Positions 53,080 through 60,869 of a stretch of 64,000 nt of DNA are shown here, piece after piece; the first letter of the stretch is position 1; each line of letters opens with the position of its first letter. The notes under the pieces were generated by a model that was not told the DNA's origin, made no database searches, and saw only the letters and a program-made list of their open reading frames with translations. Source of the DNA: an uncultured Chitinophagaceae bacterium (GTDB taxonomy: Bacteria; Bacteroidota; Bacteroidia; Chitinophagales; Chitinophagaceae); NCBI GenBank assembly GCA_937907395.1, contig CALCII010000014.1:248001-312000 (forward strand), read 5' to 3'. Position numbers and translations under genes: made by a program.

Positions 53080-53497
53080 ACCTGATTCGCAGCTTCTTAT
53101 TGCTGGTTAATCAGTAAACTTATCGGTTAGTTTTTCGTGGTGCTGGCTGACTTTGGTTGCGGTTGTTCGGTTGGTACTTTCTGTGGCTGACAGGTTGGTT
53201 CTCGGTTTCATTGTCCGACACCTGCTTCGGGATTTCATTACTCCCGGCCTAACTTTTACGGATCTGCCGACAGGTTTTGTTTCATTTGTTTCTTACATCT
53301 TGTACTTCGGCTTATGGCTGTGATGTGGCCTGGCTTCCTTGCTGTTGGTGAGTTATTGCAGTGCGGGGGATAATAGTGTGATCATCTTCACAGTTTGGAT
53401 GCCGACAGACAGCCTTCGGCTGGGGTCAGTAATTTTTCATTTAGCTCCGGTTATGGTTGCTTGCGTTTCTCTTTTATATTTTCTGGCGCCATATAAC
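53070..53497 (+). mobile_element. Cassette b13: ORF-less cassette, copy 4 of 4
   Basis: Fourth copy, with scattered substitutions relative to the others and the same ends (GTTATATGGC / GCCATATAAC). The CAGCCTTCGGCTG hairpin is present near 53410. Confidence 0.75.
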
Positions 53498-53701
53498 AGT
53501 GCATTTGTGTTATGTCGGCGGACAGATAACGCCGCATCAGCTGTGTACTACTATCGGCTACAGTTCGGGCCGACGGATTTCTAACCGGCAACTGGTTTTC
53601 ACCTTCGGGTTTTGTAACTTTAATCAGCAACAGTGCCGGGCTGGTGGGTTTCAAAGTCCGCCACAAACACAAATGCTTCAACGTAGGCAGCAATTTTACA
53701 G
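53488..53701 (+). repeat. attC-like element b13 with altered core
   Basis: 214 bases, GCATTTGTGTT type. The right core is GTAGGCAGC, with A in place of the second T of GTT. It ends cassette b13 and opens b14. Confidence 0.8.
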
Positions 53702-53724
53702 CGACACTTTCCACATGACAAACA

Positions 53725-53997
53725 ATGAAATTTAAACCCTCAATTCTCAATATATATTCAATCGTTTTCCTGTTAGGGTGCATTGGCTTTACTATTTATA
53801 ACTATGACCAGCTTTCTGAAGGTGAAGGTTGGGGAGTAGTCGGCATGGTTGGACTGTTGGGATTCGGAGTTTTGCTTTTTGGAGGGGACATTGTAATTCG
53901 CAACTTATTTAAAAATAAGATAACAGCTAACATAATTGGCTTAGTAGTCTCAATTATTGCGACACTCTTACTTATTTACGGTGGCTTATTCTCTTAA
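53725..53997 (+). CDS. Cassette b14, gene 1: small three-helix membrane protein
   Basis: 90 residues with three hydrophobic helices (about 8-26, 38-55, 67-88) and short polar loops. No family is recognised. It starts 23 bases after the core and is followed 16 bases later by a soluble gene, so the two are probably one transcript. A membrane toxin, anchor or immunity role cannot be told apart from the sequence. Confidence 0.6.
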   Translation: MKFKPSILNIYSIVFLLGCIGFTIYNYDQLSEGEGWGVVGMVGLLGFGVLLFGGDIVIRNLFKNKITANIIGLVVSIIATLLLIYGGLFS

Positions 53998-54013
53998 AAA
54001 AAACTGACTTAAA

Positions 54014-54457
54014 ATGCTATCACACAAAAATGCAATCGGTTTGCTTCTTGACCTTAACCAAGACATCGAAGAATATGCAGAGGCGACCATGCAAAACATT
54101 ATTGAACACAAAGACTTTGACTTCCTCACTTATCCGCCAAACAACGGATTGACAGACTTGGAAAAAGCTGAACTTAATAAGCTTGACAATAATGAACATT
54201 TAAAAAATGCTTTAAGAAAAATTATTTCGGACAATAGTGCAGGAATAATTTTCAATATGCTTAACCTGTTAGACGGAACAGTTTCGCCAAAACTTCATTA
54301 CGACAACTGGACAGGAGTTGAACTTATTGATGAAGAACCACAGGCAGACACAAAACAATTCAACGATATGCTACACGACAGTTTTTATGAAACATATTGG
54401 GAATGGAAAAAGCTTAGAGGTAACAAGAAGTGGAAGCTTGACACATACGACGAATAA
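54014..54457 (+). CDS. Cassette b14, gene 2: hypothetical acidic protein
   Basis: A 147-residue soluble acidic protein with no recognised domain; LLLDLNQDIEEYAEATMQNI and LHYDNWTGVELIDEEPQADTK are visible segments. There is no signal peptide. It sits behind a small membrane protein in the same cassette and ends six bases before the palindrome. Confidence 0.6.
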   Translation: MLSHKNAIGLLLDLNQDIEEYAEATMQNIIEHKDFDFLTYPPNNGLTDLEKAELNKLDNNEHLKNALRKIISDNSAGIIFNMLNLLDGTVSPKLHYDNWTGVELIDEEPQADTKQFNDMLHDSFYETYWEWKKLRGNKKWKLDTYDE

Positions 54458-54462
54458 AAACT

Positions 54463-54663
54463 GCTGCCTACATGCAGTTTTGCGTCAGCAGGGGACGACG
54501 AATAAATCCTCATCTTAGTGCTACTATCAGCTACATATCTGGCTGACCGAACACGGATGAGCAACTGAATATGTTTTCAACTTTTGTAACTTCGGTCGGC
54601 TGCAATTCCGGGCTCGCTTTTTCCAAATGCCCTGCCGAACGCAAAGCTGTGGCCGTAAGCGGC
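54463..54663 (+). repeat. attC-like element b14 with altered core
   Basis: 201 bases. GCTGCCTAC is the exact mate of the unusual start GTAGGCAGC, so the changed base is compensated at the other end. The right core is GTAAGCGGC. Confidence 0.8.
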
Positions 54664-54701
54664 TATTTTATGGAAACAGTCTGCTTAATCATCTCATTGA
54701 C

Positions 54702-55319
54702 ATGCGACGCATTTTTCTTGTATTTTTTATTATAGCTGCTTCTATCTATTTTTTCTTAGTTGCGGCTGTCAATGACGACATCAAATGGTTTCGCAATTTC
54801 TCCAATTGTGACAATGACAAGTTGGTAAAATCCTTTGAGGCGTTTGACTTTACTTATAATGATGTTTTTTCAACTTGTTTTTCCATTAAGTTTCTTCAAA
54901 GTGATACAGCATTGATAAGACAGCATTTTGCTTCTTCATTTTCTGACAATCTTAAAAGCGAAACTTCATATTATGCTTTGCTTTCGAAAGCAGACAGGTC
55001 AACTCTTGACAGTTTTATCAACATGATACCTTTTGATAACTTCGATACTTCATATTATCAAGATTATCAAGACGGAATAGATTACCAATTCTACATTCAC
55101 AAAAACAAAATTAAAAAAAGCGTTAGGGTTCATAGTGACAGCGTTCCTTTGGTATTGACGAAATTTAAAAACTGGATTGTTGAAAAGAAAGAGAAGTTAA
55201 AGTTGCATCAGGTTGACACAGTTATTTATTTTGAAAGCGAAAAGTATGTTGTACCGCCAACAGTGCCACCGCCGCCCCCGATTGAATTTAAAGTTCCGAA
55301 GACAAAAAACAGCCGCTAA
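54702..55319 (+). CDS. Cassette b15: membrane-anchored protein of unknown function
   Basis: The frame opens at 54627 in the preceding palindrome; the ATG at 54702 gives 205 residues. A single N-terminal helix (RIFLVFFIIAASIYFFLVAAV) works as a signal anchor. It is followed by a ~160-residue periplasmic domain with no recognised family, and a Pro-rich tail (VPPTVPPPPPIEF). The stop lies two bases before AAC of the core. Confidence 0.6.
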   Translation: MRRIFLVFFIIAASIYFFLVAAVNDDIKWFRNFSNCDNDKLVKSFEAFDFTYNDVFSTCFSIKFLQSDTALIRQHFASSFSDNLKSETSYYALLSKADRSTLDSFINMIPFDNFDTSYYQDYQDGIDYQFYIHKNKIKKSVRVHSDSVPLVLTKFKNWIVEKKEKLKLHQVDTVIYFESEKYVVPPTVPPPPPIEFKVPKTKNSR

Positions 55320-55511
55320 CAAGTGCATTTGCAATAGCATGGCTGGATGTTGGAGCAATCGGCTGCAAATCATTTTCAGCTTTAGTTTCGTCAGACAATA
55401 CGCTGTTGAACATTAGTTCTTAACTTGAGCAACAGTTTTTCAATTTTGCATTTGTTCCAGGCTGACAGTACGCTATTGCCATGCCATCGCAAATGCTTTA
55501 ACGTTGTAGGC
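55312..55511 (+). repeat. attC-like element b15
   Basis: 200 bases. GCCGCTAAC mates with the start GTAAGCGGC with one mismatch. Arms GCATTTGCAATAGCATGGC and GCCATGCCATCGCAAATGC pair. It ends in GTTGTAGGC. Confidence 0.82.
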
Positions 55512-55537
55512 AATTTGGCGAAACCAACAAACACAAA

Positions 55538-56734
55538 ATGAAAATATATTTATTAGTCATATTATTTCTCATTCAATCAATAAACGGATTTTCTCAAAAA
55601 CTAACGACTGAACTAAAAACCAAAATTGATTCAATTGTAAATCCATATATAAAGCAATACTCAATTGTAGGAATGTCTATTGGAATTGTTGATGATGATA
55701 AAAGTTATACAGTTAACTACGGACAAACCGCTCAACAAAACGGATTTCCTGTGACGGATAGCACAATGTTTCATATTGCCTCAATTACCAAAGTTTTTAC
55801 GGCAACTGCCATAATGCTACTTGTTGAACAAGGGAAACTTTCATTAGACGATAAACTTGTTGAAATTTTACCAGACTTTAAACTAAAAAGCAAAGACTAC
55901 GATAAAATTACAATTAAACATTTACTAACTCACACTTCGGGTTTACCTTGGACAAATGAACAAACTAATCTTCCTGATGACAGTACCTCAATCCCTCTTT
56001 TTATCAAAGGTTTGCAAAAGGTTAAACTGAATTTTACACCAGGAACAAAATTTTCGGGCGACACATACAGCAATATTGGATTTGACTTGTTAGGGATTAT
56101 TGTATCAAAAATATCCAAACAACCTTTTCACAAATACATTTATGAAAATGTACTTTCCAAATTGGGTATTAACCAAGCGACCTATTTTTATGAAGAAATT
56201 GACTCTTCAAAATTAGCACTTCCGCAAGTAGTAGCAGGAACTTCAAAAAGAATCGAACAATTTAATATATACAGAATTGACGATAAGAAAAATCCGATTT
56301 TAAATGGGAAACCTTTGGAGTTAAGAAACTACGAAACTTATGGAGAACCTTACATAGACAACCCAACAGGTAATTTAATTACAACGTCTTCTGAACTAAA
56401 CAAATGGACAAAGTATTTAATTCAACTAAATAACGGTACCACAAGCTCCTCGGAAAATGTAATTAAACAAGAGACATTAAAAGATATGTGGACAGTTACT
56501 GAATCCATTCCAAAATATAAAATTTCGTTGGGCTTAACTTGGTGGATTTTTGACAACTCTAATTTGGGAAGATACATTTGTCATTTTGGAAATAATCCGG
56601 GATTTTGCTCAATACTGTTTATCTTTCCCGAAAAGAATTTTGGAATAAATATATTGTGTAACGGAATGTTTGCACAAGATGCAGTGTTTGACAAAATACC
56701 ACTTGAAATCGCAAACCTAATGATGAATAAATGA
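55538..56734 (+). CDS. Cassette b16: exported serine hydrolase, class C beta-lactamase family
   Basis: 398 residues. The signal peptide ends INGFSQ. The catalytic set is complete: SxxK at Ser82-Lys85 (IASITKVF), YxN at Tyr177-Asn179 (TYSNIGF), and a third-box equivalent HFGNNPGF near residue 350. The family contains AmpC-like beta-lactamases, DD-peptidases and esterases. Sequence alone does not say whether it opens beta-lactams, and the third box is HFG, as in esterases and peptidases, rather than KTG. It acts in the periplasm or is secreted. Confidence 0.88.
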   Translation: MKIYLLVILFLIQSINGFSQKLTTELKTKIDSIVNPYIKQYSIVGMSIGIVDDDKSYTVNYGQTAQQNGFPVTDSTMFHIASITKVFTATAIMLLVEQGKLSLDDKLVEILPDFKLKSKDYDKITIKHLLTHTSGLPWTNEQTNLPDDSTSIPLFIKGLQKVKLNFTPGTKFSGDTYSNIGFDLLGIIVSKISKQPFHKYIYENVLSKLGINQATYFYEEIDSSKLALPQVVAGTSKRIEQFNIYRIDDKKNPILNGKPLELRNYETYGEPYIDNPTGNLITTSSELNKWTKYLIQLNNGTTSSSENVIKQETLKDMWTVTESIPKYKISLGLTWWIFDNSNLGRYICHFGNNPGFCSILFIFPEKNFGINILCNGMFAQDAVFDKIPLEIANLMMNK

Positions 56735-56742
56735 ATAAAACT

Positions 56743-56878
56743 GCCTACAACATCGTATTGGCAATAGGCGGGCTGAACGGCTTCGTATCAACTGAAGTGC
56801 AAAATTCAACTTCTGTTCTTCGATTGAACTTTAGTGCTAAAATTCCCGCCCATCGCCAATACGTAAACCGTTGTGTGC
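56743..56878 (+). repeat. attC-like element b16 (short type)
   Basis: 136 bases. GCCTACAAC is the exact mate of GTTGTAGGC. Arms GTATTGGCAATAGGCGGGC and CCCGCCCATCGCCAATAC pair. It ends in GTTGTGTGC. Confidence 0.85.
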
Positions 56879-56918
56879 AATATTCATAACACCCCTTTAA
56901 CTTGAAAAGTGACAATTA

Positions 56919-57419
56919 ATGAATTCACCAGACACTGACACAAATAATGCACCTGACTACATTAAAGATCTTGTTGCTAAACCAGCAAATAACGGACTTG
57001 CAGCGTTATTATTTGACGGTAGTTGGTGTGGACACGGGGAAGAATTATACAGGGTATATGACGTAGTTGAAAATGGCGACTACTCTTTCCAAATACAACT
57101 GCCTGACACTGGGTCAGAAGAATCATTTCCTACTGCTGTTAAGCTAACTTCGGAAATAAATCAAAAACAATTTCTTATTTATGATACAAGACGACATCCT
57201 GCCAGTTGGCATGCATTCGGTGACAATGCAAAAAAGGAATCAAAGTTTTTAAGTACACATCACTGCGACAAATGCAGCGGCACGAACTTTAAAATTTCAG
57301 TTGGCTTTGAAGTTCCGGCAGACTCTGACAGTCCTAACGACATATCTTGGTTTGCATTAGCAACAGAATGCATTCAATGTGGCGACAAACTAATTGCTTT
57401 TGAAGACGAAACTGCTTAG
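56919..57419 (+). CDS. Cassette b17: protein with C-terminal zinc ribbon-like motifs
   Basis: 166 residues, soluble. Two CxxC pairs (HHCDKCSG near residue 116 and TECIQCGDK near 151) can form a zinc ribbon. The N-terminal ~100 residues (FDGSWCGHGEELYRVYDVVENGDYSFQ) form an unrecognised domain. No partner gene. The start is 41 bases after the core. Confidence 0.62.
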   Translation: MNSPDTDTNNAPDYIKDLVAKPANNGLAALLFDGSWCGHGEELYRVYDVVENGDYSFQIQLPDTGSEESFPTAVKLTSEINQKQFLIYDTRRHPASWHAFGDNAKKESKFLSTHHCDKCSGTNFKISVGFEVPADSDSPNDISWFALATECIQCGDKLIAFEDETA

Positions 57420-57432
57420 TTACAACAATACT

Positions 57433-57634
57433 GCACACAACATTGCATTTGTGTTATGTCGGCGGACAGATAACGCCGCATCAGCTGTTTACTACTATCG
57501 GCTATAGTTCGGGCCGACTGATTTCTAACGGGCAACTGGTTTTCACCTTCAGGTTTTGTAACTTTATTGAACATCGGTGCCAGGCTGACAGTTTTTAATG
57601 TCTGCCACAAACACAAATGCCGAACGTTGTAGGC
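57433..57634 (+). repeat. attC-like element b17 (GCATTTGTGTT type)
   Basis: 202 bases. GCACACAAC is the exact mate of GTTGTGTGC. It ends in GTTGTAGGC. Confidence 0.85.
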
Positions 57635-57666
57635 AATGCTAAACGACATTCCGTTCATTGAAATAA

Positions 57667-57873
57667 TTGTCTCGATTGGCGAGACTAAAAAGCCTGTCTT
57701 TAAAGGTTGAGTTGACTATTGACTTTACAATGTCCTTAGTCGGAGTGACGACGTTCTCCTCATTGGCAACAATGTTGGTAACTCTAAACTTTCAGACTAT
57801 GCTGACAAAACTCATAAGTGTAGTAGTTGGGGTTGCCCTCGTGGGGAGAACGGTTCCAATCTCCGTACTATAA
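57667..57873 (+). CDS. Cassette b18: doubtful 68-residue hydrophobic protein
   Basis: A frame of 68 codons starting TTG at 57667, with two hydrophobic stretches (SLVGVTTFSSLATMLVTL; TKLISVVVGVALVG). It overlaps the 5' part of the tRNA-like element at 57841. It could be a real small membrane protein or chance. There is no ribosome-binding site or family to support it. Confidence 0.25.
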   Translation: MSRLARLKSLSLKVELTIDFTMSLVGVTTFSSLATMLVTLNFQTMLTKLISVVVGVALVGRTVPISVL

Positions 57874-57948
57874 GACATTGAGAGCTTTAAAAAATTCAAT
57901 CTGAATTCAGGATTGAGGGCTGGGGGTTCAAGTCCCCCACTCCCCACA
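57841..57948 (+). ncRNA. tRNA-like element in cassette b18
   Basis: GTGGGGAG (57841-57848) pairs with CTCCCCAC (57940-57947). A canonical T-arm GGGGG-TTCAAGT-CCCCC (57922-57938) sits one base before the 3' acceptor strand. ACGG/CCGT (57850-57866) can form a D-like stem, but its loop lacks GG. No anticodon stem with a 7-base loop is seen; the middle is AT-rich with a CTGAATTCAG palindrome. It resembles the element in cassette b5. It is a tRNA-like RNA or a degenerate tRNA. Confidence 0.5.
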
Positions 57949-57973
57949 ATTTGACAAAAAATAAATCATAAAT

Positions 57974-58315
57974 ATGGCATTAACTATTACAACCTTAACG
58001 CTTCTCAATGAGTACATCAATGGCGTTATGAATCGTGCAGACCATCACGGACAAAATGTAAATGAAATTGTCTTGACTTTAGCAGGTGCAGTTATTTGGC
58101 GAGCAACTCAAGACGTTGAAGTAAGAACTTACAATGAAGAGACTGCGAACATTCTTTGGCTTACAGTAAATGGACACCGATATGCAATTGCTTATAATCA
58201 TCAAACCTTTAATATCGAAATTCGTGACAGAAATCAAAATGGGGTTGTCTTGGCAATTTTCAACAACGCTTCAACAGCAGCAGATGTAAAAAGAATATTT
58301 GCAGGTTTATACTGA
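57974..58315 (+). CDS. Cassette b18: hypothetical cassette protein
   Basis: 113 residues, soluble. The sequence TLLNEYINGVMNRADHHGQNVNEIVLTLAGAVIW followed by NGHRYAIAYNHQTFNIEIRD suggests a compact alpha/beta fold. I have an impression of similar proteins in integron cassettes, not checked. It follows the tRNA-like element by 25 bases and is probably the main gene of the cassette. Confidence 0.6.
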   Translation: MALTITTLTLLNEYINGVMNRADHHGQNVNEIVLTLAGAVIWRATQDVEVRTYNEETANILWLTVNGHRYAIAYNHQTFNIEIRDRNQNGVVLAIFNNASTAADVKRIFAGLY

Positions 58316-58328
58316 CAGAGAAGCAGAT

Positions 58329-58526
58329 GCCTACAACATTGGGTTTTATGCAAGTTGGGCATGACCAGTAAACATCAGCTAATTGCAAATCCAGGCTGTG
58401 GTTCGGTCGGGACAAACAATTTTCAACTTTAGTTCTTACATTCAACTTTATATTTTCACTCAGCAGCGGTTGTAGGCGGACGGAATAACAATTCCCAACC
58501 TGCATAAATCCATGAACGTTGTAGGC
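58329..58526 (+). repeat. attC-like element b18
   Basis: 198 bases. GCCTACAAC is the exact mate of GTTGTAGGC. Arms GGTTTTATGCAAGTTGGG and CCCAACCTGCATAAATCC pair well. It ends in GTTGTAGGC, the same core that opened b16 and b18. Confidence 0.88.
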
Positions 58527-58548
58527 AACTCTAAAACGACACTCTCCT

Positions 58549-59160
58549 ATGGGATATTACATCAGAGTTTTAGGTACACAAGACCCAGACATTCATATAG
58601 ACGAACTCATTCAATCATTAGCAGCTGACGGCTTGATCGCAAAATTTGAGTTTGACACAACCGAACAAGCAGACAAATGGACAATGCTTGACATTTTAAG
58701 TGCAGACGGAGATCCTTTAGCCCAATTAGAAAGAAATCCTGTTATAGAAGGTGAATTAGGACAAGAAGAACTTGATGAGTTTAAAGAATACATTCAAGAC
58801 TACAAACCAGCATCTGCAGTTAAATGGTTGACAAACTACTTTGGTAAAGTAAAAGTTATATACGCCTTTCAAATGCTCAACGCAGCATTTGAGGACGGCA
58901 ACTTTGAAGTTGTTAGCAATATCAAGACGAAAATTTGGAACAAGACTATTGGCATTTTGCAAGCAGACAATGAAGGTTTTTCAAATGAAGACGGCTATCA
59001 TATTCTTTGGCAATTTTCAGACACTGTTACTGGTGACTGGAGTTGTGCAGTAAGAAACTGGTTAGGTAAGTGGGACAAGTTTGTAATGGACTTAGGCGAC
59101 CCAATTCAAAGACAAGAATTTCAAGAAGGTAAAGTTCCTAAAAAAGCAAAACGGCTATAA
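58549..59160 (+). CDS. Cassette b19: hypothetical acidic protein
   Basis: 203 residues, soluble and acidic. MGYYIRVLGTQDPDIHIDELIQSL opens a possible ferredoxin-like fold, then IEGELGQEELDEFKEYIQDYKPASAVKWL and a Trp-rich C-terminus (DWSCAVRNWLGKWDKFVMDLG). No named family is recognised. Start 23 bases after the core. Confidence 0.6.
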   Translation: MGYYIRVLGTQDPDIHIDELIQSLAADGLIAKFEFDTTEQADKWTMLDILSADGDPLAQLERNPVIEGELGQEELDEFKEYIQDYKPASAVKWLTNYFGKVKVIYAFQMLNAAFEDGNFEVVSNIKTKIWNKTIGILQADNEGFSNEDGYHILWQFSDTVTGDWSCAVRNWLGKWDKFVMDLGDPIQRQEFQEGKVPKKAKRL

Positions 59161-59179
59161 ATTAGCAGGCGAAGAGTAT

Positions 59180-59384
59180 GCCTACAACATGCAGTTTTGC
59201 GGCAGCGGGGGCGACGCAAAGCGTCGGTCATCACCTGTAATTCTATTTTGCTTTTGTACCAGCTGACATTTGTCTATTAAGCTTTTGAATAAAATTTTAT
59301 CTTTAATATCACCGTTCATTACTCGTCGCCAGGGGCGACGTAAAATAATTGCCCCGCCGACCGCAAATCTTTAACGTTGGCAGT
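59180..59384 (+). repeat. attC-like element b19
   Basis: 205 bases. GCCTACAAC is the exact mate of GTTGTAGGC. Arms TTTTGCGGCAGCGGGG and CCCCGCCGACCGCAAA pair. It ends in GTTGGCAGT. Confidence 0.82.
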
Positions 59385-59416
59385 AATGCTACGAGCCACC
59401 GTCAAAACGACCGAAC

Positions 59417-59761
59417 CTACTTTGGCGACTTCTTTAAATCCTTTAAACCCCAATCGGACATACTATCAATAATTGGTAGGAGTGATTGACCGTATTTTGA
59501 TATTTTATATTCAACTCTTGGAGGAATTTCTGCATAAATAATTCGTTCCAAAATTTTATCAACTTCCATTTCACGAAGTTGGTTGACCAACATTTGCTTA
59601 CTAATATCAGGAATTGCTTTTTGCAACATAGAGAAACGGTTGCAATCTTTCCTTATCAAATGAATAATTACAGGTTTCCATTTTCCGCCAATCTTGTTCA
59701 GACAATGCGTAACGGGACAATTATTTGGATTAAAATCCTTTGTTTTTCTTTTACTTTCCAT
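59417..59761 (-). CDS. Cassette b20, gene 1: HxlR-family transcription regulator
   Basis: 114 residues and the only confident minus-strand gene in the arrays. CPVTHCLNKIGGKWKPVIIHLI opens the HxlR winged-helix domain, with the cysteine pair (Cys15, Cys20) used for redox sensing in some relatives. RFSMLQKAIPDISKQMLVNQLREME is the recognition part. It is divergent from the exported protein at 59878, with a 116-base gap that should carry both promoters and its operator. The cassette is thus self-regulated. Confidence 0.88.
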   Translation of the reverse strand: MESKRKTKDFNPNNCPVTHCLNKIGGKWKPVIIHLIRKDCNRFSMLQKAIPDISKQMLVNQLREMEVDKILERIIYAEIPPRVEYKISKYGQSLLPIIDSMSDWGLKDLKKSPK

Positions 59762-59877
59762 TGGTCTATATTTTTAGACTATAAAGACATTTATTGACTA
59801 CACTACTATTTTGGACAAAGTTAATAAGTTTGCTCTCATGACCAATAAAGACTGAACAAGCACAAAAATAAAATCTA

Positions 59878-60546
59878 ATGAAGAAAATCGTTTTAGGATT
59901 TCTTGCTATCCTTTTAACCGCAGCAGCAGTTTATTCACAATCAAAAAAAGCAACAACTCAAAAAAGTAAACAAATGACTACAATCGCTGAAATTAAGCAA
60001 TTCATTCAAGGCGGAGAATGGACTTCACTTTCAACAGAACTTCGTCCTTTTGAAGACCGTTTAGGAACAGGCAAAATCCAGCCGTTTTATGTAAAACGGA
60101 TTTTCAAATATTTACCAAACGACAGATTTGAAGGAACAATAATTAGCTCTGCCGACCCATTCGGACAAATGCCATTGGTTCAATTTACATTTAAAGGACA
60201 CACTGTTTGGGGAAAGGAACTCCAAATTGCAAAAGGTGCGTTTGAAATTGACTACATTTTGGACGAAGCGTTTGAAGTAACACCTTTACACCCAATGTTT
60301 GCTGACCAACTAAACCAAGCACCAGTAAAAGGGCTGAACAAATGGGAAGTAAACAAAATGCAAGACATTAAAGGAAAAGAATTTCCGTTGTTTGGCATTA
60401 AAGAAGGTGAAACAGTTGGAGATTATGATTTAATTTACATTCATAACAATATGTTGTTTATGGGTAGCAAACATGTTGACGGTCGAGGATTTGACAAACC
60501 TGAAAACAGACCAACCAACTTACAAGTTCCATTAGAAAGAAAGTAA
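59878..60546 (+). CDS. Cassette b20, gene 2: exported protein under probable HxlR control
   Basis: 222 residues with a signal peptide (FLAILLTAAAVYSQ). The mature part reads IQGGEWTSLSTELRPFEDRLGTGKIQPFYVKRIFKYLPNDRFEGTI, with paired Trp/Phe residues typical of a lipocalin-like or APCDD1-like beta fold, uncertain. IYIHNNMLFMGSKHVDGRGFDKPENRP near the end looks characteristic. It is divergent from the HxlR gene. A terminator follows at 60569. Confidence 0.65.
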   Translation: MKKIVLGFLAILLTAAAVYSQSKKATTQKSKQMTTIAEIKQFIQGGEWTSLSTELRPFEDRLGTGKIQPFYVKRIFKYLPNDRFEGTIISSADPFGQMPLVQFTFKGHTVWGKELQIAKGAFEIDYILDEAFEVTPLHPMFADQLNQAPVKGLNKWEVNKMQDIKGKEFPLFGIKEGETVGDYDLIYIHNNMLFMGSKHVDGRGFDKPENRPTNLQVPLERK

Positions 60547-60568
60547 TCAAACGACATTTTAAAACTTT

Positions 60569-60601
60569 AAGCAGAAGGGAGTAATATCTTTTCTGCTTTT
60601 T
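60569..60601 (+). terminator. Intrinsic terminator inside cassette b20
   Basis: AAGCAGAA / TTCTGCTT followed by TTTTTG, 22 bases after the stop. Cassettes of this array usually lack one, so this unit looks transcriptionally independent. Confidence 0.75.
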
Positions 60602-60627
60602 GTATTTTAACATGCGAAAAAAGCACT

Positions 60628-60830
60628 ACTGCCAACATTGGTATTGCCAATAGTGGGGCTGGACATTGGAACAATCAGCATTGGTAATTCTGTTGTACCG
60701 TGGTTCGGGGCTCGACGAATAAAGCCCAGCTTTAGTTCTTAATATTTAACTTTATCAAAAAGCCAGGCAGTAGTTCCGGGCAGACGAATATAAAATTCCC
60801 CACCATCGGCAATAGCTGGACGTTAGCAGC
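60628..60830 (+). repeat. attC-like element b20 (ATTGCCAATAGTGGGG type)
   Basis: 203 bases. ACTGCCAAC is the exact mate of GTTGGCAGT. Its body matches b9 almost base for base by eye. It ends in GTTAGCAGC. Confidence 0.88.
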
Positions 60831-60869
60831 AAGCATTGAAAGACACAATCTTAAAAAGAGACATTGACA

